This document shows positions 7,058 to 13,241 of a stretch of DNA of 13,773 nt, piece by piece (within the stretch, counting starts at the first letter, position 1; each line of letters starts with the position of its first letter). Position numbers and translations under genes: made by a program. Under the pieces are notes generated by a model. It saw only the letters and a program-made list of their open reading frames with translations, had not been told where the DNA came from and did no database searches. This DNA is from CAZQLE01 sp964593905. Its GTDB lineage: Bacteria > Chloroflexota > Anaerolineae > Anaerolineales > Anaerolineaceae. The stretch spans positions 1 through 13,773 of the forward strand of contig CAZQLE010000105.1 of NCBI GenBank assembly GCA_964593905.1, in the 5' to 3' direction.

Positions 7058-8440
7058 TTAATCTGCGCCAACCCCTATGTTGATTTCGGGCAGCCGTTGG
7101 CGAATTGTGGCGATGGCCTCTTCGGGCATTTCGTAATCTTCCAGTTGATTGTTATTGTAGGTGTTGTAGGCCGAAAGATCGAAATGGCCGTGCCCAGACA
7201 AATTGAAGAGAATGACTTTCTTCTCGCCTTTTTCTTTGGCCTCAAGGGCCTCGTCGATGGCGGCGCGAATTGCATGAGAAGATTCCGGCGCCGGCAAGAC
7301 ACCTTCGGTATGTGCGAAGAGGGTGGCCGCCTCAAAGCAGCCGCGCTGCTTGACGGCAATTGCGCTGACCAGCCCGGCATCGTATAACGCGCACAGGGTG
7401 GGGGCCATGCCATGATAGCGCAGCCCGCCGGCATGGATGGCCGCCGGCATAAAGTCGTGTCCCAGGGTGTGCATTTTGACAATCGGCGCCATTTTGGCGG
7501 TGTCGCCATAATCAAAGGCGTATATACCGCGCGTCAGCGACGGGGTGGCGGTGGGTTCAACGGCCAGCAGGCGGGTGCGCTGCCCGTTGCGCAGGTTCTC
7601 GCGCAAGAAGGGGAAGGCGATGCCGGCGAAGTTTGAACCGCCGCCCACGCAGCCAATCACTACATCGGGATATTCACCGGCCATATCCATCTGCTTGAGC
7701 GATTCTTCACCGATGACCGTCTGATGGAGCAGTACATGGTTGAGAACAGATCCCAGCCCATATTTTTTCTTCCCTTCAGATAATGCAGCCACTTCAACCG
7801 CTTCTGAAATCGCAATGCCCAGTGAGCCAGGGCTGTTGGGGTCCTCGGACAGAATCTGGCGGCCGGCATTGGTCTGGCTGGTTGGGCTGGCAAAGACCTT
7901 TGCGCCAAAGGTTTCCATTAAGAAGCGGCGATAGGGTTTTTGGTCATAAGAGACCTTGACCATGAAGACCTCAAGATCCATGCCGAAGAACTTGCAGGCC
8001 ATGCTCAGGGCGCTGCCCCACTGCCCTGCGCCGGTTTCGGTCGTCATGGCATGCGTGCCTTCCGTTTTGTTGAAAAAGGCCTGGGCAAGTGCGGTGTTGG
8101 ATTTGTGGCTGCCAGAGGGGGACGCGCCTTCATACTTGTAGTAAATATGAGCCGGTGTGCCAAGCGCCTTTTCGAGCCGCCGTGCGCGGATCAGGGGGGT
8201 TGGCCGCCAGAGCTTGTAGGCTTCACGGACCTCGTCGGGGATCTCGATGAAGCGCTCGGTGCTGATCTCTTGCAAGATCAAGCTCATGGGGAACAAGACG
8301 GATAGAAAGTCGGGCGTGACCGGTTCTTTGGTCATCGGGTTCAATACCGGCGCCGGCGGAACCGGGTTATCGGCATTGACGTTGTACCAGAATTTCGGGA
8401 TGTCGGCTTCATTCAAGAGAAAACGGGTTTGTTCAGACAT
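7058..8440 (-). CDS. trpB: TrpB2-type (TrpB-like) pyridoxal-phosphate-dependent tryptophan synthase beta chain
   Basis: The protein has 460 residues. It catalyses, by family, condensation of indole with serine (or a related donor) to give tryptophan, using PLP. The PLP lysine is K113 in EGASPSGSHKSN (104-115), the catalytic Glu is E135 in ETGAGQWG (135-142), the phosphate-binding loop is GGGSN (266-270), and the C-terminal site has EGVLPAPESSHA (379-390) and SGHG (415-418). The long N-terminal extension, RPTPLIRA (79-86) and SPSGSHK instead of HTGAHK mark the TrpB2 subgroup rather than the TrpA-partnered TrpB1. No trpA is adjacent. AAAGGAGG precedes the ATG by 5 nt, a strong ribosome site. 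Expression is controlled by the upstream T-box with a Trp specifier, which supports a real role in tryptophan supply. Confidence 0.95.
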   Translation of the reverse strand: MSEQTRFLLNEADIPKFWYNVNADNPVPPAPVLNPMTKEPVTPDFLSVLFPMSLILQEISTERFIEIPDEVREAYKLWRPTPLIRARRLEKALGTPAHIYYKYEGASPSGSHKSNTALAQAFFNKTEGTHAMTTETGAGQWGSALSMACKFFGMDLEVFMVKVSYDQKPYRRFLMETFGAKVFASPTSQTNAGRQILSEDPNSPGSLGIAISEAVEVAALSEGKKKYGLGSVLNHVLLHQTVIGEESLKQMDMAGEYPDVVIGCVGGGSNFAGIAFPFLRENLRNGQRTRLLAVEPTATPSLTRGIYAFDYGDTAKMAPIVKMHTLGHDFMPAAIHAGGLRYHGMAPTLCALYDAGLVSAIAVKQRGCFEAATLFAHTEGVLPAPESSHAIRAAIDEALEAKEKGEKKVILFNLSGHGHFDLSAYNTYNNNQLEDYEMPEEAIATIRQRLPEINIGVGAD

Positions 8441-8445
8441 GGTGG

Positions 8446-8451
8446 CCTCCT
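8446..8451 (-). promoter_or_regulatory. Ribosome binding site of trpB2
   Basis: AGGAGG lies 5 nt upstream of the ATG at 8440 on the minus strand and fixes that start. The start lies about 60 nt downstream of the T-box terminator, so translation depends on read-through of it. Confidence 0.8.
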
Positions 8452-8502
8452 TTTATTGACCTTGACGAATACAATCAACAATAGCGATTATTTTCACAAA
8501 AC

Positions 8503-8543
8503 AAAAAACCGGCGTTCGTCCATATGAGGACGAACGCCGGTTT
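8503..8543 (-). terminator. Regulated intrinsic terminator of the T-box leader
   Basis: On the minus strand AAACCGGCGTTCGTCC (8543-8528) pairs perfectly over 16 bp with GGACGAACGCCGGTTT (8521-8506) around a 6-nt loop, and a T6 run ends at 8503. The 5' arm lies directly beside the T-box sequence and is the part that would be engaged by the antiterminator when uncharged tRNA is bound. Confidence 0.93.
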
Positions 8544-8815
8544 AACGTCCGTGGTGCCACCTCGCTTAGGCTGCGCTGATAAAAAAATTCCCGCGGTGAT
8601 GACAACACGGGAATTTAAAGCCAGCCTCACTCTTTCGGGTACGCTCGTGGAGAGTTATACCCTTTGCCAAGGTAACGGTGGCATCTCCGGCACGGATTAC
8701 TGGCTTGCGCGTTCTTCCTGCAACTCCAAGGGCCATTCTGCGTTCTCAACCGGGCAGGTTCTCAGCAACTCCTGCTCTCTGTACCGTTGGACAATCGCAT
8801 ACTCGTCCTCTTCAA
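8503..8815 (-). promoter_or_regulatory. T-box riboswitch, tryptophan-specific (tRNA-Trp sensing) leader of trpB2
   Basis: Read on the minus strand, the leader has every main T-box element. In Stem I, AGUA (8803-8800) and UGCG (8799-8796) face CGCA (8742-8739), then GAA and the specifier UGG (8735-8733), the tryptophan codon. Stem II is closed by GCCAG (8704-8700) with CUGGC (8624-8620) and carries an AGUAA/GAG S-turn. Stem III is AAATTCCCG with CGGGAATTT (8616-8608 and 8593-8585). The T-box core is GAGGUGGCACCACGG, with the UGGC bulge at 8559-8556. The variable base C pairs with a G73 discriminator, as in bacterial tRNA-Trp. Uncharged tRNA-Trp should stabilise the antiterminator and switch trpB2 on. 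Confidence 0.95.
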
Positions 8816-8845
8816 AGTTTTTATTTATTGATCTATGTTGAATAG

Positions 8846-8873
8846 ATTATAGAGTGTTCCCTGTGAAAGTCAA
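8846..8873 (-). promoter_or_regulatory. Sigma-70-type promoter of the T-box/trpB2 transcript
   Basis: On the minus strand TTGACT (8873-8868) and TATAAT (8851-8846) are separated by 16 bp. Transcription should begin near 8839, a short distance before T-box stem I. An AT-rich stretch upstream may act as an UP element. Confidence 0.85.
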
Positions 8874-8885
8874 TACTATCTTTAT

Positions 8886-8900
8886 TGTCATTTTTTGACA
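8886..8900. promoter_or_regulatory. Small inverted repeat TGTCA-N5-TGACA upstream of trpB2 promoter
   Basis: TGTCA (8886-8890) and TGACA (8896-8900) flank five T. The site lies 12 bp upstream of the trpB2 -35 box, in the divergent region shared with the thioredoxin-like gene, and contains a perfect TTGACA (8895-8900) on the + strand that has no good partner -10 box at 16-18 nt. It may be an operator or chance AT-rich sequence. Confidence 0.3.
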
Positions 8901-8936
8901 GCTCCATTTTGCAATTGCGCTGCCATAGAGTTTTTT

Positions 8937-8981
8937 GCCGAAATCCTTTCGGCGGGCCATATTTTTATGAAAAATATGGCC
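8937..8981 (+). repeat. Two adjacent perfect hairpins upstream of the thioredoxin-like gene
   Basis: The first hairpin is GCCGAAA (8937-8943) with TTTCGGC (8947-8953) and a 3-nt loop. One base later GGCCATATTTTT (8955-8966) pairs with AAAAATATGGCC (8970-8981) around a 3-nt ATG loop. Neither is followed by a U-tract on either strand. They fill the middle of the 8874-9082 intergenic region between divergent transcripts. A possible -10 box, TAAAAT, is at 9010-9015, but its -35 region is poor. Confidence 0.7.
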
Positions 8982-9082
8982 GAAAACAGAAGACGGCCAG
9001 TTTTTGGGGTAAAATTTTAAAGGGCTTGCAGAACCTGCGCAACCTTTCTGATCACCCAACGTAAATTTATTGAGGTTGACCT

Positions 9083-9676
9083 TTGCAAATGATCGGACAA
9101 ACATTACAGCAATTTTGGAATCAGGGTCTTACCCTGGATGCGTTTATTAGCCAGATGGATAGTTACCAGGCTGACATGCGCCGGCGTTTGACCGAAGTAT
9201 CTGTTGCGCTGGATGATTCATCGGGATGCCAGACGCCATGTTATGTGAGTGTGTTGACAGAATCGTGGTGCAGTGACAGCCTGATGAACTTGCCCATTGT
9301 GGTATCTTTTATTCGTCACTTTCCCGAGATCGAGCTGCGGGTTTTTCTGCGCAGCCAGTTCCCTGAGCTTCGCCAGGCCTATCAAGAAGCGGGGATCATT
9401 AATATCCCTGCGGTGACATTTCTGGACACGAATTTTAATGTTCTGGGCACCTGGGTGGAACGTCCGCAAAAGGCGACCGGGCAGATTGCCCTCTGGAAAC
9501 AGGGCTACCCTGAAATGGAATTGATTCGCACGCGGGAAGACCTGGGACGGGAAGAAAAGCGGGCTTTGTTGATGCCCTTTACTGAAAAACTGTTGGCTGA
9601 GATGGAAATCTGGTATAAGAATGATCTTCAGCAAGAAACCGTCGCAGAGCTCAACAGGGTGTTGAAAGCCCGATAG
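9083..9676 (+). CDS. Thioredoxin-fold family protein with single active-site-region cysteine
   Basis: The protein has 197 residues. The centre reads VLTESWCSDSLMNLPIV (57-73), matching the ITESWCGDA signature of a thioredoxin-like family known from Bacteroidota and Firmicutes. IPAVTFLD (108-115) is the cis-proline segment of the fold. The second cysteine of CXXC is absent, so disulfide exchange by the usual two-Cys mechanism is unlikely; a monothiol, binding or thiol-modifying role is possible. The true function is unknown. I keep the TTG start at 9083 because GAGG (9072-9075) lies 7 nt before it; an ATG two codons later (9089) would leave a 13-nt gap. The gene ends 9 bp before the PAP2-like gene, so they are probably co-transcribed. 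Confidence 0.75.
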   Translation: MQMIGQTLQQFWNQGLTLDAFISQMDSYQADMRRRLTEVSVALDDSSGCQTPCYVSVLTESWCSDSLMNLPIVVSFIRHFPEIELRVFLRSQFPELRQAYQEAGIINIPAVTFLDTNFNVLGTWVERPQKATGQIALWKQGYPEMELIRTREDLGREEKRALLMPFTEKLLAEMEIWYKNDLQQETVAELNRVLKAR

Positions 9677-9685
9677 GATCATCGC

Positions 9686-10315
9686 ATGAAACCATCATAC
9701 CAACGTATTCTACTCCTTGGGGCGCCCCTGGCTGCCCAGATGTTATATTTCCCTTTTAATCAATTCAGCCAGGGTGGCATCACCCCGAATATCCCGCTGG
9801 ATGCTTATATCCCGCTGCGACCGGTGTGGGCATTGCCCTATCTTTTGGCGCTGGTCTGGTGGTGTGGAACGTTTTTGTACGCTGCCTTGAAGATGGATGA
9901 ACCTTTATACCGGATGATGATCTACAATACGGTCGGGGTGATTTTCTTCAGCGTGTTTTGTTATGCGCTTTTTCCCACCTATGTCGTCCGGCCAGAGCTG
10001 ACGCAATCTGGCGGCTGGTGGGAGCTTTTGCGCTGGATTTACAGCCATGATGGGTTATACAACGCCCTCCCCAGCGGGCACGCGTATCTTTCCACCCTGA
10101 TTGTGATCTATTATGCGCGCTGGAAACCAAACCTGACCCTGCCCCTGGTGATCTGGTTGATGGTCATTATCTTTTCGGCGCTTTTTACGCACCAACACTA
10201 TATTCTCGATCTGGTGGTTGGATCGGCGCTGGCCGGGGTGAGTTATTTGCTGGCAATCTGGATTGCCGGGCCGAAGAAATCCACTTCAAAACGGGTTGTG
10301 ACCGTTGCAAAATGA
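9686..10315 (+). CDS. PAP2-superfamily membrane phosphatase / inositol phosphotransferase-like protein
   Basis: The protein has 209 residues and about six membrane segments. The PAP2 signature is visible: RP (102-103) in FPTYVVRPEL as a reduced first motif, PSGH (129-132) in NALPSGHAYLS as the second, and S164 with H171 and D175 in SALFTHQHYILDLVVG as the third. His132 and His171 would form the phospho-enzyme intermediate and relay, as in the family. The sequence around these motifs resembles the inositolphosphotransferase branch (Aur1-like) more than classic PgpB. The substrate, probably a lipid phosphate or a phospholipid head group, cannot be told. AGGA overlapping the stop of the preceding thioredoxin-like gene gives a 7-nt ribosome spacing, consistent with coupled translation. 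Confidence 0.85.
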   Translation: MKPSYQRILLLGAPLAAQMLYFPFNQFSQGGITPNIPLDAYIPLRPVWALPYLLALVWWCGTFLYAALKMDEPLYRMMIYNTVGVIFFSVFCYALFPTYVVRPELTQSGGWWELLRWIYSHDGLYNALPSGHAYLSTLIVIYYARWKPNLTLPLVIWLMVIIFSALFTHQHYILDLVVGSALAGVSYLLAIWIAGPKKSTSKRVVTVAK

Positions 10316-10393
10316 CGGGTGAAGTGCCCTGCAAATGAATTTGGGCTTTGCGCACCAACACCCCCGAAACGGTGCCCGTGTTAACTACATCGT

Positions 10394-10399
10394 AAGGAG
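10394..10399 (+). promoter_or_regulatory. Ribosome binding site of the aminotransferase gene
   Basis: AAGGAG lies 5 nt before the ATG at 10405 and fixes this start. No convincing promoter or terminator is seen in the 89 bp between the PAP2-like stop and this gene, so read-through from upstream is plausible. Confidence 0.75.
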
Positions 10400-10404
10400 T
10401 TTTC

Positions 10405-11472
10405 ATGATCAATCTGACTCGTGGCATTCCTCCTGTAGAGGCATTCCCGATTGAGGATTTAATCCACGCTGCTGAATCGATTTTATTGGAAGATGGTCGC
10501 CGGTTGCTCCAGTATGCAAATGCGCCGGGCTATGCCCCCTTGCGCGAACTGTTGGCTCAACGCGCAGGGTGCAGCCCCGACCGGGTTTTTATGGGCAACA
10601 GCTCACTGGAACTATTGCAATTTATTACAATGATCGAACTGCACCCAGGGCAGCGGGTCTTTGTTGAGCAGCCCACCTATGACCGCGCGGTGACGTTGCT
10701 GCGCCGGGCCGGGGCAGAGGTGGTTGGAATTCCGATGGAGTTGGATGGCGTCAATCTGGATCTGTTTGAGGCGGAGTTAAAAAAGGGCGTTCCGGCTCTA
10801 TTTTATGTGATTGCCGATTTTCAGAACCCGCTGGGCACGATGACCAGTGCGGCAAAACGTAAGCAGTTGGCCCACTGGGCGCAGCAATACGGTTTTTGGA
10901 TCGTGGAAGATTCGCCTTACCGCCCTTTAAGATATCGCGGTGAGCCCATTCCGACCCTCCAGTCTTTTGCCCCCGAGCGGGTGATCCAAATGTCCTCCGT
11001 ATCCAAGATCCTTGCGCCCGGGGTGCGCATGGGCTATCTGGTTGCTCCGCCAGAAGTGATCGCACGAATTACCCACTGGGTGACCGATACCTATATCGGC
11101 CCGGTGTCCATTTCGCAGGGGATGATCTATCAATATCTTAAGGCCGGTTTGTTGGATGAGAACATCCGCCGTCTGTGCGATATCTATCGTCCGCGGTTGG
11201 ATGCCACCCTGGCCGCGCTGGAGAAATATATTCCCGGCGCCGTTTACCCGCGTCCCGAAGGCGGGTTCTTCATTGGGGTGACTTTACCCGAGGGGAACCA
11301 TATTTTGGACCTGATGGAGAAAGCAAAAACGGCGGGTTTGCTGCTCACCGATGGGCGCGGTTTCTATACTCACCCGGCCGATGGCGAGCGCTTCTTGCGC
11401 CTGCCGTTTTGCAGTTTGACCCCGCCAGAAATTGAAGAGGCGCTGTCCACACTGGGGCCATTGTTGGTCTAA
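10405..11472 (+). CDS. PLP-dependent aminotransferase, class I/II (MocR/LysN-like)
   Basis: The protein has 355 residues, fold type I. The PLP lysine is K201 in QMSSVSKILAPGVRMGY (195-211). N141 in DFQNPLG, D169 in VEDSPY and Y172 bind the cofactor, R208 would bind its phosphate, and GNSSLELL (64-71) forms the phosphate-binding turn. LRLPFC near the C-terminus has the Arg that usually binds the substrate carboxylate. The sequence resembles 2-aminoadipate/aromatic aminotransferases and the catalytic part of MocR regulators, but there is no N-terminal wHTH domain, so this is an enzyme rather than a regulator. It is somewhat short against the usual 390-400 residues, because it starts directly at INLTRGIPP. 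The substrate is not identifiable. A terminator follows. Confidence 0.9.
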   Translation: MINLTRGIPPVEAFPIEDLIHAAESILLEDGRRLLQYANAPGYAPLRELLAQRAGCSPDRVFMGNSSLELLQFITMIELHPGQRVFVEQPTYDRAVTLLRRAGAEVVGIPMELDGVNLDLFEAELKKGVPALFYVIADFQNPLGTMTSAAKRKQLAHWAQQYGFWIVEDSPYRPLRYRGEPIPTLQSFAPERVIQMSSVSKILAPGVRMGYLVAPPEVIARITHWVTDTYIGPVSISQGMIYQYLKAGLLDENIRRLCDIYRPRLDATLAALEKYIPGAVYPRPEGGFFIGVTLPEGNHILDLMEKAKTAGLLLTDGRGFYTHPADGERFLRLPFCSLTPPEIEEALSTLGPLLV

Positions 11473-11500
11473 CCCGAACCATTTTCAGCGATCAATTCGG

Positions 11501-11536
11501 GGGCTACGCCATCATCTGGCGTAGCCCTCTTTTTTT
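11501..11536 (+). terminator. Rho-independent terminator after the aminotransferase gene
   Basis: A perfect 11-bp stem, GGGCTACGCCA (11501-11511) and TGGCGTAGCCC (11517-11527), has a 5-nt loop and is followed by TCTTTTTTT. Confidence 0.95.
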
Positions 11537-11593
11537 GGGTGTGAGAGGCGGATCATTCAATTCTGGCCGTATTTATCTGAATTTTTTATGGAG

Positions 11594-11612
11594 TATAATC
11601 TTTCCTCAGGAG
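11594..11612 (+). promoter_or_regulatory. -10 box and ribosome binding site of the lipoprotein gene
   Basis: TATAAT (11594-11599) is followed by AGGAG (11608-11612), which lies 6 nt before the ATG at 11619. The -35 region is weak. The 5' untranslated region would be only about 13 nt. The same frame is open further upstream to 11535, but the ribosome site and the signal peptide show that 11619 is the start. Confidence 0.65.
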
Positions 11613-11618
11613 TTTGAT

Positions 11619-12548
11619 ATGAAAATGAGCACGAAATTAAGGCTGTTCTATACCCTTGTCATCTCAGGTGTGTTACTCGGCGCCTGCAACCTGCCTTCCA
11701 GCGATAAAACCGGCACACCCGGCCCAGACCAGGTGTATACCTCGGCTGCCGAGACGGTTCAGGCCCTGACGACACGCACACCTGCAACGGTGACCCCCAC
11801 CACGCGGCCCACAGCGACCCAACCGGCTGCTGCGACCCTGCCCCCGGTGGCAACACTCCCCGTGTTCACCTCCACCCCCAGTGTGGCCTGTGATCTGGCC
11901 GAATTTGTAAAAGATGTCACCGTTCCGGATGACACCGTATTTAAACCCGGTGAGACTTTTACCAAAACCTGGCAACTGCAAAATGTGGGCTCGTGTTCAT
12001 GGACTACGGCCTACAAAATTGTGTTTGCCAGCGGCGATGCGATGAATGCGCCCAGCGCAGTTGCCTTGCCACAGAATGTCGGCTCGGGGCAGGTGGTGGA
12101 TCTCAGCGTCAATCTGACTGCGCCAACGCAACCGGGAACGTATCAGGCGTTTTTTAAGCTGCAAAACGCCTCGGGCCAGGCTTTTGGGCTGCGGTCCAAT
12201 CGAAACGGCCCATTCTGGGTTAAGATCAAGGTGGGTGGTGATGGATTTACGGTGAACTCGGTGGCGGTGGTGCCCGATAAAGTAGATGCCACTGGCGCCT
12301 GCCCGATGACCATTAATCTGGCCGCAGCCATTAGCGCAACCGCTGCCGGAAAAGTGACCTATAACTGGGAATTAAGTGATGGGACAAAATCTTCGCCGCA
12401 GGAGCTTAATTACACGGCGGCGGGTACCCAGGCGGTGGTTTTCCCTTATGTGGTCCGGCAGAGCGGTGATTACTGGGCGCGTATCTATATTGGCAGTCCC
12501 AATAATCAGTATTTTCCACAGACGGCCTTTAAGGTAACCTGTAACTGA
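11619..12548 (+). CDS. Lipoprotein with NBR1-type Ig-like domain
   Basis: The protein has 309 residues. A lipoprotein signal peptide (KLRLFYTLVISGVLLGAC) puts the lipidated cysteine at residue 23, so it is exported and anchored in the membrane. Residues 30-88 are a Thr/Pro/Ala-rich spacer. Residues about 92-205 match the Ig-like domain first described in NBR1 (Next to BRCA1): FKPGETFTKTWQLQNVGSCSW, with W118 and W128, and later PGTYQAFFKLQN. C91 and C126 could form a disulfide. A second beta-rich domain (about 208-309) resembles a PKD/Ig-like module and has C228 and C308. Such lipoproteins are frequent in Chloroflexota; the ligand is unknown. The gene stands alone between two terminators. Confidence 0.85.
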   Translation: MKMSTKLRLFYTLVISGVLLGACNLPSSDKTGTPGPDQVYTSAAETVQALTTRTPATVTPTTRPTATQPAAATLPPVATLPVFTSTPSVACDLAEFVKDVTVPDDTVFKPGETFTKTWQLQNVGSCSWTTAYKIVFASGDAMNAPSAVALPQNVGSGQVVDLSVNLTAPTQPGTYQAFFKLQNASGQAFGLRSNRNGPFWVKIKVGGDGFTVNSVAVVPDKVDATGACPMTINLAAAISATAAGKVTYNWELSDGTKSSPQELNYTAAGTQAVVFPYVVRQSGDYWARIYIGSPNNQYFPQTAFKVTCN

Positions 12549-12598
12549 GTTGGTGTGTTCACGTCGGGCGGCCGGTTGGATCGCCTGACCTGTCTGAG

Positions 12599-12625
12599 AA
12601 ATCCCCGCCCGGCGGGGATTTTTTT
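12599..12625 (+). terminator. Rho-independent terminator after the lipoprotein gene
   Basis: A 10-bp stem, AAATCCCCGC (12599-12608) and GCGGGGATTT (12612-12621), has a 3-nt loop and merges into a T7 run (12619-12625). It sits between convergent genes and ends 5 bp from the stop of the small ABM-like gene. Confidence 0.92.
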
Positions 12626-12630
12626 GTATT

Positions 12631-12924
12631 CTAAACGCGCGTATACCGTTCCCGCGAGAGGAAGGTCTTCCGCTCGGGGATGCTGCCTGTTTCACAAAAC
12701 AGATTGACACAGATATCGGCTGCGCCGTGCGCTTTCGCACGGCGGAATGCCTCTTCGTTGTTCCAAAAAGTGATGATCTGCCACAGGGAGGAATCTTCGT
12801 TGCATTGCACCAGAATGGACTGGTGCATTCCCTCGGGTGGGTGGTGGATTTCCAGTGCAAAGGATTGTTGCAGCACCCCCCAGTTTTCTTTTGACACCCG
12901 GCCGGTGAGAATGGAGATATACAT
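12631..12924 (-). CDS. Small ABM-fold (antibiotic biosynthesis monooxygenase-like) protein
   Basis: The protein has 97 residues, the usual size of single-domain members of the dimeric alpha+beta barrel (ABM) superfamily. It opens MYISILTGRVSKENWGVLQQ, giving beta strand then helix. It continues with a strand containing SILVQCNEDSSLWQIITFW (36-54) and the helix NNEEAFRRAKAH (55-66), the common pattern of strand, W, then helix. Family members include heme or quinol oxygenases and proteins of unknown role; no catalytic residue can be assigned here. The start is firm: AGGAGG (12935-12930) is 5 nt before the ATG, and a TATAAT box lies 31 nt upstream of the start. The gene is monocistronic. Confidence 0.75.
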   Translation of the reverse strand: MYISILTGRVSKENWGVLQQSFALEIHHPPEGMHQSILVQCNEDSSLWQIITFWNNEEAFRRAKAHGAADICVNLFCETGSIPERKTFLSRERYTRV

Positions 12925-12945
12925 ATCCGCCTCCTTTTCTGACCC

Positions 12946-12962
12946 GTATAGTTAAATTATAC
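12946..12962 (-). promoter_or_regulatory. -10 box with overlapping 17-bp palindrome upstream of the ABM-like gene
   Basis: On the minus strand TATAAT lies at 12961-12956. It is embedded in the nearly perfect 17-bp palindrome GTATAATTTAACTATAC (12962-12946), broken at one symmetric pair. No good -35 hexamer is present. Overlap of a palindrome with the -10 box and start point is the usual place for a repressor operator; this is inference. Confidence 0.45.
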
Positions 12963-13026
12963 GTCATTCCGCCTGAGAAATATTACGCGCGGCGCGGGAA
13001 AACCGGGTGTGACCCTGGCTGGCGGT

Positions 13027-13062
13027 AAAAAAGATGGGGCTGCGCTGGACCGGCGCAGCCCC
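13027..13062 (-). terminator. Rho-independent terminator downstream of ftsZ
   Basis: On the minus strand GGGGCTGCGC (13062-13053) pairs with GCGCAGCCCC (13045-13036) around a 7-nt loop, followed by ATCTTTTTT. It is oriented to end the ftsZ transcript about 180 nt after the stop codon. Confidence 0.85.
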
Positions 13063-13241
13063 TACAAATCTGTCTTTCTGCCTTTATTGTGGAGGGACAG
13101 CAGAAACGACAGGCAGCATTGCTGAATCGGGCAAACCAAACCGATTCACCATTTCATACCAGTAGTGACAACTTGAACCGGCAGGAGAGGTGGGTGGGGA
13201 AAACTCAGCCCACCTCTCCTGCTGTTGATGATCTTCTGTGA
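13063..13241 (-). other. Hairpin-rich 3' untranslated region of ftsZ
   Basis: No gene is seen here. Three further hairpins lie between the ftsZ stop and the terminator. GCAGGAGAGGTGGG (13181-13194) pairs perfectly with CCCACCTCTCCTGC (13209-13222) over 14 bp. TGAATCGG (13123-13130) pairs with CCGATTCA (13141-13148). A stem of CTGTC/GACAG plus TTTCTG/CAGAAA with one bulge lies in about 13070-13112. None has a U-tract on the minus strand, so they look like structured trailer RNA or intergenic repeat elements rather than terminators. Confidence 0.55.

Noticed and set aside
8524..8841. Open frame of 105 codons on + across the T-box leader
   Set aside because: It lies entirely antisense to a structured T-box riboswitch and promoter, has no ribosome site and no recognisable protein.
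8847..9104. Open frame of 85 codons on the minus strand
   Set aside because: It overlaps the trpB2 promoter, two hairpins and the start of the thioredoxin-like gene, and its residue composition looks like random translation of AT-rich intergenic DNA.
11535..11618. Upstream extension of the lipoprotein frame
   Set aside because: It begins inside the preceding terminator T-run and upstream of the -10 box; the AGGAG at 11608 and the signal peptide fix the start at 11619.
12372..12860. 162-codon open frame on minus spanning the lipoprotein end and the ABM-like gene
   Set aside because: It crosses a strong terminator and overlaps two better supported genes in other frames.
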